Shown: positions 18,350 to 26,650 of the stretch, piece after piece | Numbering within the stretch: position 1 is the first letter of the stretch | How the letters are laid out: the number at the start of each line of letters is the position of its first letter | From: JANWXD01 sp037446115 | Lineage (GTDB): Bacteria > Acidobacteriota > Terriglobia > Bryobacterales > Bryobacteraceae | NCBI GenBank assembly: GCA_037446115.1 | Contig: JBBIJF010000018.1 | Coordinates: 30,150-94,149, forward strand | DNA: 64,000 bases | Reading direction: 5' to 3' | Made by a program: the position numbers and the translations under genes | The notes under the pieces: model-generated | What the model was told of the DNA's origin: nothing | The model's database searches: none | The model's input: the letters and a program-made list of their open reading frames with translations, nothing else

Positions 18350-18835
18350 TTACAGCGGCCGGATGGCGAAGAGCGCTTCGCCGTACTCAACCGGCTGGGC
18401 GTTTTCCACAAACCGCTTGGTGACGACGCCGGACACCTCTGCCTCGATCTCGTTCATGAGTTTCATGGACTCGATGATGCACAAGACCTGGCCGGGCTGG
18501 ACGGTATCGCCGATCTGAACAAAGGGCGGCGCTCCCGGAGATGGCGATTCGTAAAAGGTTCCGACGATCGGGGACTTGACGATGATGAGCGAACTATCCA
18601 GGTCCGCTTCGGGCTCCTGCGCCGCCGCAGCGGCGCCGGCGGATGACGGGGGCGTGTTGTTCGAGCTGCGCTGCGGGGGCAATTCCGCCACGACGGTCTG
18701 CGAGGCGGGCGGGGGAGTCCGGCGGATGCGCACGCGGCTGTCTCCGCGCTGGACTTCGAGCTCGTCCACACCGGACTCGGTGACCAGCCTGATGAACTCT
18801 TTGATCTCTTCGATGGTCATGGTTTGCTGCCGCAC
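18350..18835 (-). CDS. accB: Biotin carboxyl carrier protein of acetyl-CoA carboxylase
   Basis: 161 residues. The C-terminal biotinyl domain carries the biotinylation site ESMKLM with Lys125; an Ala/Pro-rich linker (about 40-80) joins it to the N-terminal helix region that contacts AccC, matching the family's layout. The first start is a GTG at 18835, 6 bases after the peptidase stop; an ATG at 18820 (MTIEEIKEF) would give 156 residues and is equally plausible. The gene lies between the M24 peptidase and accC on one strand, the common pepQ-accB-accC arrangement, although the usual elongation factor P gene is not between them here. Confidence 0.96.
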   Translation of the reverse strand: MRQQTMTIEEIKEFIRLVTESGVDELEVQRGDSRVRIRRTPPPASQTVVAELPPQRSSNNTPPSSAGAAAAAQEPEADLDSSLIIVKSPIVGTFYESPSPGAPPFVQIGDTVQPGQVLCIIESMKLMNEIEAEVSGVVTKRFVENAQPVEYGEALFAIRPL

Positions 18836-18841
18836 CGGCTC

Positions 18842-19921
18842 TTAGAGCTCCACGAGTTCCTTGGGCGCAGGGGTCAGAGTCTCACATCCGGCCGGCGTCA
18901 CGATTACCGTGTCCTCGATGCGTATGCCTCCAAGCTCTTCGAAGTATACGCCAGGCTCGATGGTGAGCGCCATGCCCGCCTCCAGGCGGGTCACGTCCCC
19001 CTTTCCCAGCCGTGGCCGTTCGTGCACTTCGAGCCCCAGGCCGTGGCCGGTGGAATGAACGAACGCTCGAGCGAGCCCGGCCTTGCGCAAAGACCTGCGT
19101 GCGGCCCGGTCCACGCTTTCGGCCGTGGCGCCGGGGCGGACCGCTTCGAGGGCGGCCTGGTGGGCCTCCAGCACGGCCCGATAAAGATCACGAACCTTCC
19201 GGCTGGGGCGCCCGAGATGGAGCACGCGGGTCATGTCACTGGCGTAACCGTCCTCGATGGCCCCCATATCAATCAATAGCAATTGGTTGGAGCCGAGGCA
19301 ATTTGCCGTCGGGCGGGCGTGGGGGTGAGCGGAGCGGGGTCCTGCGGCCACGATGGTTTCAAAGGCGGGGCGCTCGGCCCCGAGCCGCCGCGCCCGGTAG
19401 TCGAGCTCGGCGGCGACTTCGAGCTCCCGCATGCCGGGGCGAATCAACGGCAAGGTTTCCAGGAACGCCTTGCAGGCGGTTTCCACCGAGCGGCGGATCC
19501 GGGCGATCTCTTCGGCGGATTTCACCATGCGCCGGTTCTCCACCAAGCCGCCGGCGGGGACCAGTCGCGTCGCCTCGGGCAGCTCCTTGTCGAGCTGCTC
19601 GAAGAGGGCGTAAGAAAGATGGGCCGGATCAAAACCGATGCGCCGCAGCCGAAGGCGGCGGATCCAGGCTGCCAGGGGTGCGGTCAGAGGGCCCTTGGCC
19701 ACGGTGATGCGAGAGGCACACTCCAGGGAGGCTTGCAATTTGTAGCGGGGGTCGGTAAAGAGGCGGCTGCCGTCACGAGTCACGAGCAGCAGTGCGTGGC
19801 TGCCGGTGAAGCCGCTGAGGTAACGGATGCTGGCCGGGGAGGAGACGATCAGCGCGTCCAGGCGGTGGTCCGCCAGGTCGCAGGCGAGCCGCCGCTGCCG
19901 CGATTGCAACTCTGCCCGCAC
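18842..19921 (-). CDS. Xaa-Pro aminopeptidase/dipeptidase, M24 family
   Basis: 359 residues with a creatinase-like N-terminal domain (about 1-130) and a pita-bread catalytic domain. Metal ligands are visible: Asp in LIDMGAIEDGY and ASDMTR, His in HSTGHGLGLEVHE, Glu in TIEPGVYFE and RIEDTV. It should remove an N-terminal residue before proline, or split X-Pro dipeptides, in the cytoplasm with two divalent metals. It starts with GTG 6 bases after the oxidoreductase stop and ends 6 bases before accB, so it belongs to the same operon. Substrate preference (aminopeptidase or dipeptidase) cannot be settled from motifs alone. Confidence 0.92.
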   Translation of the reverse strand: MRAELQSRQRRLACDLADHRLDALIVSSPASIRYLSGFTGSHALLLVTRDGSRLFTDPRYKLQASLECASRITVAKGPLTAPLAAWIRRLRLRRIGFDPAHLSYALFEQLDKELPEATRLVPAGGLVENRRMVKSAEEIARIRRSVETACKAFLETLPLIRPGMRELEVAAELDYRARRLGAERPAFETIVAAGPRSAHPHARPTANCLGSNQLLLIDMGAIEDGYASDMTRVLHLGRPSRKVRDLYRAVLEAHQAALEAVRPGATAESVDRAARRSLRKAGLARAFVHSTGHGLGLEVHERPRLGKGDVTRLEAGMALTIEPGVYFEELGGIRIEDTVIVTPAGCETLTPAPKELVEL

Positions 19922-19927
19922 GCCGCT

Positions 19928-20899
19928 TCAGCCCGGCAGGAGCAAGAGCTTGCCGGAAGTCGCGCGAGAGGCCAGATCCCGGTGCGCCTGAGCGGCTTGC
20001 GAAAGCGGGTAAGTGCGCTCAATGCGGAGCTTGAGACGTCCGGCGGCGATCCAGTTGAGGACGTCGCCGGCCCGCCAGAGCAGCTCCTGGCGTGTCTGGC
20101 AGTAGTGCGCCAGACTGGGTCTGGTCAAAAAGAGCGAGCCTTTCTGGCTGAGAATCAGCGGCTGGATGGGCGGCACCGCACCGCTCGCGTTGCCGAAAGA
20201 AACCATCATGCCGCGGGGGCGCAGGCTGTCCAGACTCTTCTCCCAGGTCGCCGCGCCGACCGAGTCGTAGACCACGTCCACGCCGCGGCCGCCGGTGAGG
20301 CGTCGGACTTCGGCCTGAAAATCCTGCTCGGTGTACAGGATGACCTCGTCGGCGCCCGCCTGGCGGGCCAGGGCGGCTTTGGCCGCCGTAGAGGTGGTGC
20401 CGAAGACCCGCGCACCGCGCATCTTCGCCATCTGCACGAGCAGCAGTCCCACCCCGCCGGCGGCGGCGTGAACCAGCGCGGTGTCGCCTTCTTTGAGCGG
20501 GAAGGTGGAGTGCGTCAAGTAGTGGGCCGTCATGCCCTGGAGCATGGCGGCGGCGGCGGTCTGGAAGTCCATGCCGGCGGGGAGCTTCACGAGTTGCCAG
20601 GCCGGGACCACCTGGTAGTCCGCATATGAGCCGCGGCACATGGCGTAGGCCACAGGGTCGCCGGGTGCCACTTCCGTCACTCCCTGCCCCACGGCTTCGA
20701 CCACGCCAGCCCCTTCCATGCCGATGGCGATCGGGGGGTCGGCCTTGTACAGCCCGGTGCGGTAGTAAATGTCGATGAAATTCACGCCCGCGGCGGCAAT
20801 TTTGACGAGAGCCTCCCCGGGCCCGGGCGAGGGTTTGGGGACTTCCACCAGCTGCAACTGCTCGGGGCCGCCGGGAGTTTCCACAACAATTGCCTTCAT
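19928..20899 (-). CDS. NADPH:quinone oxidoreductase-like protein (zinc-free MDR family)
   Basis: 323 residues from the ATG at 20899 (AGGTG ribosome site). It has a GroES-like N-domain and a Rossmann fold with AAAGGVGLLLVQMAK, the NADPH-binding loop of the QOR (zeta-crystallin) branch; the catalytic-zinc ligands of alcohol dehydrogenases are absent, as expected for QOR. It probably reduces quinones or alpha,beta-unsaturated carbonyls with NADPH. Its start overlaps the stop of the upstream membrane protein by ATGA and it lies 6 bases before the peptidase gene, so it is part of the accBC run. The real substrate is unknown. Confidence 0.9.
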   Translation of the reverse strand: MKAIVVETPGGPEQLQLVEVPKPSPGPGEALVKIAAAGVNFIDIYYRTGLYKADPPIAIGMEGAGVVEAVGQGVTEVAPGDPVAYAMCRGSYADYQVVPAWQLVKLPAGMDFQTAAAAMLQGMTAHYLTHSTFPLKEGDTALVHAAAGGVGLLLVQMAKMRGARVFGTTSTAAKAALARQAGADEVILYTEQDFQAEVRRLTGGRGVDVVYDSVGAATWEKSLDSLRPRGMMVSFGNASGAVPPIQPLILSQKGSLFLTRPSLAHYCQTRQELLWRAGDVLNWIAAGRLKLRIERTYPLSQAAQAHRDLASRATSGKLLLLPG

Positions 20900-21444
20900 G
20901 AGAGCACCTTTCGCCTGAGATGGACGAGCGCCGCGTACAGCAGCAGATAGACCAGTGTAAACGGAAACGCCAGCAGGCGCAGCGCGCCGGAAACGGCGGC
21001 CGCCCCGGTGAGGCCTGAGCGGACGGCGACAAACTGGCACACGGTGCGCCAGTTGGTCCGGTCCAGCCAGAAATAGTCTGCATTCTCGTTGACGATCAGG
21101 ACCTTTACCGGCAGCAGGAGCGCGAGCGCCCACTTCCATTTCGTCATGACCGGCTCGCCGGAGCAGAGCATGACCAGCGCTATGGGACGGTGCGAGCGGA
21201 GGGTGTGCGCCAGGCGCCGGAGTCCGTCGCGGCCCCGGTATTCGTGGATGCGCCAGACGGTGGTGCGCTGCGGGTCCAGACCGGCGGGCAGGCCGCCGTA
21301 ACAGGTCACCAGATCCAGGGCCGCCTCCGGGCCGAAGGTCTGGTGGAGATACGGAAGGACGGCCTCCACGAGATGGCGCGAACCGCTTTCGACCACAACC
21401 AGGCGGCCGCCGCGGGGAACGCGCCGCGTCAGCAGATAGCGCAT
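20896..21444 (-). CDS. Unknown protein with C-terminal membrane segment
   Basis: 182 residues from the ATG at 21444; another in-frame ATG at 21489 would add 15 residues. The first 100 residues look soluble, with a nucleotide-sugar-like fold pattern (GGRLVVVESGSRHLVE, LVTCYGG) but no motif that I can name; a hydrophobic stretch near 105-120 and a second near 155-175 (FPFTLVYLLLYAALV) suggest membrane association. It is first in the operon that continues with the oxidoreductase, peptidase and accBC, and is divergent from the large membrane protein at 21550. A relation to glycan or lipid-linked sugar biology is a guess only. Confidence 0.65.
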   Translation of the reverse strand: MRYLLTRRVPRGGRLVVVESGSRHLVEAVLPYLHQTFGPEAALDLVTCYGGLPAGLDPQRTTVWRIHEYRGRDGLRRLAHTLRSHRPIALVMLCSGEPVMTKWKWALALLLPVKVLIVNENADYFWLDRTNWRTVCQFVAVRSGLTGAAAVSGALRLLAFPFTLVYLLLYAALVHLRRKVLS

Positions 21445-21549
21445 GCCAGCGACCGATAGGGTAGCACGGCCCGGGATAGATTCTTGCATCCCTGCGCTAA
21501 TGCGTTGGCCCACAGGCACCGATGAGTACGGGGGTCCTCTGAAGATTCC

Positions 21550-23133
21550 ATGGTGTGCGCGCCGGATCGGGGCAAGAGGGTGAAGTGGAGCGGGTGGTTG
21601 TCGCCCTCGTTGAGCGACTGCTATCTGGTTGCGCTGCTGGCCTGGCTGTTTGCCGCCGGAGCCGGCTGGGAAGGGCTGCTGGCTGACGGCGACACGGGCT
21701 GGCACATCCGCACGGGCGACTACATTCTCGAAACGGGCTTGATTCCGCGCCAGGATCCGTTCTCCTACACCCGGCCGGGCGAGCCTTGGTTTGCCTGGGA
21801 GTGGCTCTCGGATCTGATTCTGGCCTGGGTTCACCGACACTGGGGTTTGCCGGGCGTCGCGGCGCTGGCAGGCGTTGTGATCGGTTTGGCCATGCTGGTC
21901 CTGTTCGGCTGGATGCTGTGGCGGGGAACCAATTTGTTCGTAGCGCTCGCCATGGCGCTGCTGGCGGCGGGAGCCAGTTCCATTCATTTTCTGGCGCGAC
22001 CTCACGTGGCGACCTTACTGTTGCTGCCGCTGTCGCTGTGGGCCGTGGAGCGCGACCTCAAGCGAGAGGACCGCCGTGTGTGGCTGCTGGTTCCGCTGAG
22101 TGTGCTCTGGACCAATCTGCACGGCGGCTTTTTGGCGCTGCCGGCGACGCTGGCCGCCGTGGTGGCGGGGCTGTCTGTGGAAACGCTGCGGCGGAGGCGG
22201 GGTGAGCGAAACTGGCGCCGCCCGGTGCGATACGGCGTGCTGGCGGGCGTCTGCGGGCTCGCTTCGCTGTTGAACCCCTACGGGCCGGCCTTGCACGTCC
22301 ACGTGGCGGGTTACCTGAATTCCGACTGGATCCGCAACGTGGTCATGGAGTTCCGCTCGCCCAGTTTTCGCACCGAGAACCAGCTGCAATTTGAGGCGTT
22401 GCTGCTTGGGGGGCTGCTGGCGGCCGGGTGGCGGCTGGCGCAGGGGCGCATCCACGAGAGCCTTCCGGTGATTCTGTGGGCGCATCTGGCACTGGGCTCG
22501 GTGCGGCACGCGCCCCTGTACGCGGTGGTGGCGGCGCCGCTGGTGGCCTCGGCGCTGAGCGAGCTGTGGGAGAAGTGGGAGGCCAGGGCCGGGCGGGGTT
22601 CGGTCGCGGCCGTGCTGGGGGCTGTGGCGCGCGATTTCGGCACCCGAGCCGGCCGCCTGACGCCGTGGGCAGCGGCAGGCGTGGCGGCCGTGCTGCTGCT
22701 GACGCCGGATCGGAAGTGGCCGCGCGATTTTCCCGACCATGCATTTCCGACTTCGCTGGTGCGCTCGCAGGCATCGCTGTTGCGCCAGGCGCGGGTGTTT
22801 ACCTCCGATGAGTGGGCCGACTATCTGATCTACCGCAACTGGCCGCGGCAGCGCGTCTTCATGGACGGGCGCAGCGACTTTTACGGTCCTTCGATCGGCA
22901 ATCAATATATTGCGCTCATGCAGGCGCAGCCGGGCTGGGAGCGGATCCTGGCCCGCTATGGCTGCGACGTCGTGCTGGTGCCGGCCCGCTGGGGGCTCGC
23001 CGCGCTGCTCGAAGCCGACCCTGGGTGGCGGCTGGTTGCCGCCGACGGCCGGGCCAAGCTATTCCGGCGCGCCGGCCTCCCAGCTTCTCTGAAGGGAGAG
23101 CGCACTAATCTGACCGCCCGTTCCTACCGATAG
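21550..23133 (+). CDS. Polytopic membrane protein, function unknown
   Basis: 527 residues with about ten hydrophobic helices between residues 20 and 390 and a C-terminal soluble part of about 140 residues. The loop after the first helix contains DGDTGWHIRTGDYI and DPFSYTRPG, which resembles the first periplasmic loop of GT-C glycosyltransferases (acidic residue after helix 1, then an arginine), so a lipid-linked sugar transferase is a reasonable but unproven idea. The C-terminal part has FMDGRSDFYG and a Tyr-rich patch. The gene is 136 bases upstream of the Tad operon on the same strand, but nothing shows a functional link. Confidence 0.7.
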   Translation: MVCAPDRGKRVKWSGWLSPSLSDCYLVALLAWLFAAGAGWEGLLADGDTGWHIRTGDYILETGLIPRQDPFSYTRPGEPWFAWEWLSDLILAWVHRHWGLPGVAALAGVVIGLAMLVLFGWMLWRGTNLFVALAMALLAAGASSIHFLARPHVATLLLLPLSLWAVERDLKREDRRVWLLVPLSVLWTNLHGGFLALPATLAAVVAGLSVETLRRRRGERNWRRPVRYGVLAGVCGLASLLNPYGPALHVHVAGYLNSDWIRNVVMEFRSPSFRTENQLQFEALLLGGLLAAGWRLAQGRIHESLPVILWAHLALGSVRHAPLYAVVAAPLVASALSELWEKWEARAGRGSVAAVLGAVARDFGTRAGRLTPWAAAGVAAVLLLTPDRKWPRDFPDHAFPTSLVRSQASLLRQARVFTSDEWADYLIYRNWPRQRVFMDGRSDFYGPSIGNQYIALMQAQPGWERILARYGCDVVLVPARWGLAALLEADPGWRLVAADGRAKLFRRAGLPASLKGERTNLTARSYR

Positions 23134-23154
23134 AACGCCAGGAGGAGTCCCGAG

Positions 23155-23247
23155 ATGAACCAAGGAGCCAGTCTCGGCCGCCAGAGGGTTTGGGAAACGG
23201 GCCCGGCGCGGATGTGCTGCGGCGCGACGCGGAGACGACACGGGTGA
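23155..23247 (+). CDS. Candidate 30-residue arginine-rich peptide (doubtful)
   Basis: Between the membrane protein and cpaB there is an ATG preceded by GGAGGA at 7 bases, opening a 30-codon frame with many Arg and Gly residues and two adjacent cysteines. The ribosome site is better than that of most genes here, which is the only support. It could be a leader peptide or chance. No homologue is known to me. Confidence 0.2.
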   Translation: MNQGASLGRQRVWETGPARMCCGATRRRHG

Positions 23248-23269
23248 GAGAGGAGGAACGAGGGACTCT

Positions 23270-24148
23270 ATGGACCGCCGATTCATAACCGTTCTCGGCG
23301 TGAGCCTGCTGTTTGCGCTCATTGTTTCGAGCCTGTTTTATCAAATGAGCCGCGGCCGTCGGACCTCTCCCCGAGCGGCGGCGGTGCCGATGAAGGACGT
23401 GGTGGTGGCGGCGCGAGAGCTGGAGGTGGGGGCCACGATCCGCCCCGAAGACGTAAAGGCCGCCAAGCTGCCGGCTCCGCTAGTGCCGCAGGGTTCGTTT
23501 GCCCGCGTCGAGGAGGTGGTAGGGCGCCCGGTGACGAGCAAGATCCTGGCGGGCGAGCCGGTGTCGGCGGGCCGGCTGGCCGAACGAGGCAGCGGCTTCG
23601 GTCTGGCGCCCATCATTCCGACGGGCATGCGGGCGGTCTCGGTGCGGGTCAATGACGTCGCCAATGTGGCGGGCTTTGCCTTGCCGGGCATGAGGGTGGA
23701 CGTGCTGGCGACCTTGCGGCCTCAGGGCGAGGAGGGACCTCGGACGACCACGGTGCTGCAGAACATCCTGGTGCTTTCGGCCGGACAGCAGCTCCAGCCG
23801 GATGCCAGCGGCAAGCCGATCAACGTGCCGGTGGTGACGCTGCTGGTGACGCCCGAGCAGGCCGAGACGCTGACGCTGGCGAGCAATGAGGGGCGCATCC
23901 AGCTGGTGCTGCGCAACGCGACCGATAAAGAGGTGCAGAAGACGCCCGGGAAGGTTCTGGCCGAACTGTACGGTGCGCCGCGGCCGGTGGTGCGGCCCGT
24001 GCGGGCTCCGGGGCCGGCCAGAGCCGCTGCGGCTCCGCCGCCCGCTCCGGCGCCGCGGCCGGCGGCCGAACCGGAGCCGGAGCAGATCGTGGTCATCCGC
24101 GGCACACAGAAAACCGTCGAGGTGTTGGGCAATGCCAGGTCCAATTGA
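23270..24148 (+). CDS. cpaB: Flp pilus assembly protein CpaB/RcpC
   Basis: 292 residues. One N-terminal transmembrane helix (about 5-24) anchors a periplasmic SAF domain (about 42-105, with VVAARELEVGATIRPEDV) followed by the RcpC/CpaB domain (PTGMRAVSVRVNDV, FALPGMRVDVLATL). The last 60 residues are a Pro/Ala-rich tail. CpaB helps assemble the outer-membrane secretin of Tad systems. GAGGAGG lies upstream of the start. The secretin gene begins inside the 3' end of this gene (17-bp overlap), and the order cpaB-secretin-cpaE-cpaF-tadB-tadC is the classic Tad arrangement. Confidence 0.93.
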   Translation: MDRRFITVLGVSLLFALIVSSLFYQMSRGRRTSPRAAAVPMKDVVVAARELEVGATIRPEDVKAAKLPAPLVPQGSFARVEEVVGRPVTSKILAGEPVSAGRLAERGSGFGLAPIIPTGMRAVSVRVNDVANVAGFALPGMRVDVLATLRPQGEEGPRTTTVLQNILVLSAGQQLQPDASGKPINVPVVTLLVTPEQAETLTLASNEGRIQLVLRNATDKEVQKTPGKVLAELYGAPRPVVRPVRAPGPARAAAAPPPAPAPRPAAEPEPEQIVVIRGTQKTVEVLGNARSN

Positions 24149-25427
24149 CAAATTCGGCCGGCTGGCGGCGGCGTTGCTTGCCGTTGCGGTGGTCCAGGCG
24201 GCCGAGCGGATCGAGCTCACCGTGGGGGGCAGCGCGGTGATTGACTATCCGGCGGGAATCAGCCGCATTTCTACGAGCAATCCCGAGGTCGTCGACCCCG
24301 TGCCGGTCAGCAAGCGGGAGGTGCTGCTGCAAGGCAAGTCCTACGGCCTGGCGACGGTGGTGATCTGGAGCCCTTCCGGGGAGCGGACGTTTTACTCGGT
24401 TACGGTCGGCCAGGATCTGGAGCCGTTGCGAAAGCTGTTGCGGGAGACCTTCCCGAACGAACGGATCGAAGTACAGGCCGGGCGGGATGCCATTGCGCTG
24501 ACCGGGGAGGTTTCCACCCCGGCGGTGGCCGAACGGGCGGTGGCGCTGGCGACTCCGTTCGGCAAGAGCGTGGTCAACCAGCTCCAGGTGGCCCGGCGCG
24601 AGGCGGAAAAGCAGGTGCTGCTGCGGGTGCGCTTTGCCGAAGTGGACCGCAATGCGGCTTCGGCGCTGGGGGCGAATGTGATTCTGACGGGTGCGCTCAA
24701 CACGGTCGGGCGCACGACCACCGGCCAGTTCCCGGCGCCGAATCTGGCGCAGGCCGGCGCCGGAACCTCTGCGGTCTTCACGCTCAGCGACGCCCTCAAT
24801 GTGTTTGCGTTCCGGCCGGACTTGAATCTGGGCGCCTTCGTGAAGGCGCTCCAGACGCAGGGGCTGCTGCAGATTCTGGCGGAGCCCAACCTGGTGGCAA
24901 CCGAAGGCAAAGAGGCCAGCTTCCTGGCGGGGGGCGAATTTCCGGTGCCGGTGGTGCAGGGGGGCGCCAATGTGGGGGCGGTGACGATCCAGTTCCGCGA
25001 GTTCGGGATCCGGCTGTCGTTCACGCCGCTGGTGACCGATCGCGACACCATCAAGCTGCACGTCAAACCCGAGGTGTCCTCGCTGGATTTTGCCAACGGG
25101 CTGCAAATTTCCGGGTTTCTGGTCCCGGCGCTTTCGACGCGCCGCCTGGAGACGCACATCGAGCTGCGGCAGGGCCAGAGTTTCGCGATTGCGGGGCTGC
25201 TGGACGACCGCGTTACGGAGAACCTCTCGCGAGTGCCCGGCCTGGCGAGCATTCCGTTGCTGGGGGCTCTGTTCAAGAGCCGGCAGGTGAGCAAGTCCAA
25301 GACGGAGCTGTTAGTGCTGGTGACACCGGAAATCGCCCGGGCGGTGGAGGCCACTGCGGCGCCGTCGCTCAAGATGCCGCAGGAGTTTCTGAAACCGGAA
25401 GGCGAGGGTGGGGCGCGACGGCGGTGA
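24132..25427 (+). CDS. cpaC: Tad secretin (CpaC/RcpA-like outer-membrane pore)
   Basis: 431 residues from the ATG at 24132, within the last codons of cpaB. After a signal peptide (about 8-25) comes the pilus-assembly N-domain (AERIELTVGGSAVIDYP), a BON-like segment (about 95-150) and the secretin domain (about 170-400) with LAEPNLVATEGKEASFLAGG and VPGLASIPLLGALFKS near the C-terminus, the hallmark of type II/IV secretins. It should form the multimeric outer-membrane channel for the Tad machine. The size is typical for short Tad secretins. The in-frame open region upstream of 24132 is out of frame with cpaB and was not taken as coding. Confidence 0.93.
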   Translation: MPGPIDKFGRLAAALLAVAVVQAAERIELTVGGSAVIDYPAGISRISTSNPEVVDPVPVSKREVLLQGKSYGLATVVIWSPSGERTFYSVTVGQDLEPLRKLLRETFPNERIEVQAGRDAIALTGEVSTPAVAERAVALATPFGKSVVNQLQVARREAEKQVLLRVRFAEVDRNAASALGANVILTGALNTVGRTTTGQFPAPNLAQAGAGTSAVFTLSDALNVFAFRPDLNLGAFVKALQTQGLLQILAEPNLVATEGKEASFLAGGEFPVPVVQGGANVGAVTIQFREFGIRLSFTPLVTDRDTIKLHVKPEVSSLDFANGLQISGFLVPALSTRRLETHIELRQGQSFAIAGLLDDRVTENLSRVPGLASIPLLGALFKSRQVSKSKTELLVLVTPEIARAVEATAAPSLKMPQEFLKPEGEGGARRR

Positions 25428-25452
25428 GCAGGAGAGATTGTCCGAGACGGTC

Positions 25453-26637
25453 ATGGCGGGGCTGCGAGCCATTCTGATTGCGCCGAACCGAGCTCTGGCG
25501 GCCGAGTTCCGCGGGAGTGTGAAGGCGAGCCGTGTGTTTGAGATTGTCGGGGATCTGGAGCACTATCCGGAGCCGCGGGCCCTGGAGCGCGGAGTGCGGC
25601 AGTGGCGAGCCTCCGTCGTGCTGGTGGACATCTCGGCCGACCGCCAGGCTGCCGGTGAGCTGTTGCGTCTTGGGGCGTCGCAGCGCTGGGGAGTGCCGGT
25701 GGTGGCGCTGCACACGGCTCAGGATCCGGAGGCGGTTCTGTGGGCGCTCCGGCAGGGCGCCAGTGAGTTTTTGCACGCTCCGTTTGAAGCGGCCGCGCAG
25801 AAGGAAGCCGCTGAAGCGCTGCTGCGGCTGGGAGCTCCCGTGGAGACGGCCGAGCGGCAGGGAAGGGTGCTGGCCTTTGCGAGCGTCAAGCCGGGGGCGG
25901 GAGCGACCACGCTGGCCTGCCACACGGCACTCGAGCTGAAGCGGTTGACCGGAGAGGAGGTTCTGCTTGCGGATCTTGACCGTACGGCGGGGATGGTGGG
26001 CTTTTACCTGGGGATCCGGAGCACGCCCAACGCCGAAGATGCGCTAGCCCAGGTCGAGGCTCTCGACACTGCCCGCTGGACCTCGCTTACCACCCCCTGC
26101 CGGGGTGTGGCGGTGTTGCCGGCTCCGGCGGCGCCGCCGGAGGCTCCGTTCCAGCCGGGGCGGCTAGAGGAGCTGCTGGCGGCGGCACGCCGGGCCTACG
26201 ACTGGGTGATTCTGGATCTTCCGGCCGCGTTTCATCGGCACAGTCTTCAGGTTCTGTGGAGTGCGGACACATCGTTTCTGGTCACCACACCGGATCTGGC
26301 CTCGCTTTATCTGGCGCGGAAGGCCGTCCGCCTGCTGTCGAGCCTGGGCCTGACCGAGGAACGGGTCCGGATGCTCGTCAACCGCCATGTGGCCGCGGCG
26401 GAGTTGGGCCCGACGGAGCTCCGAAAGATTCTGGAGTTCCCGGTTTATGGATCCTTTCCGGAGGGCGGTGACTCAGTCTCCCAGGCTCTCGCGAGCGGCA
26501 ACGGGCTGGAGCCGGGCAGCGCCATGGAGCAGGCCATCGGCGAGTTTGTCGCGGGCTTGGCGGGGGTGTCGGGAGAAGTCAAGCGCTCGGGAGTGTCCTG
26601 GGGCGCCGGGCTGGCGCTATCCGGGATCCGGGCCTGA
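25453..26637 (+). CDS. cpaE: CpaE/TadZ-like localisation ATPase
   Basis: 394 residues from the ATG at 25453; a GTG at 25408 overlapping the secretin stop would add 15. The N-terminal 125 residues form an atypical receiver-like domain (VVLVDISADRQ), then a MinD/ParA ATPase with a deviant Walker A, KPGAGATTLA, that keeps the first lysine but has alanine where the usual second lysine stands, as is common in CpaE/TadZ. LDLPAAFHRHS is the switch region. The family places Tad machinery at a cell pole. Position between the secretin and the cpaF motor supports the call. Confidence 0.88.
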   Translation: MAGLRAILIAPNRALAAEFRGSVKASRVFEIVGDLEHYPEPRALERGVRQWRASVVLVDISADRQAAGELLRLGASQRWGVPVVALHTAQDPEAVLWALRQGASEFLHAPFEAAAQKEAAEALLRLGAPVETAERQGRVLAFASVKPGAGATTLACHTALELKRLTGEEVLLADLDRTAGMVGFYLGIRSTPNAEDALAQVEALDTARWTSLTTPCRGVAVLPAPAAPPEAPFQPGRLEELLAAARRAYDWVILDLPAAFHRHSLQVLWSADTSFLVTTPDLASLYLARKAVRLLSSLGLTEERVRMLVNRHVAAAELGPTELRKILEFPVYGSFPEGGDSVSQALASGNGLEPGSAMEQAIGEFVAGLAGVSGEVKRSGVSWGAGLALSGIRA

Positions 26638-26650
26638 GGAGGAGTGAACG

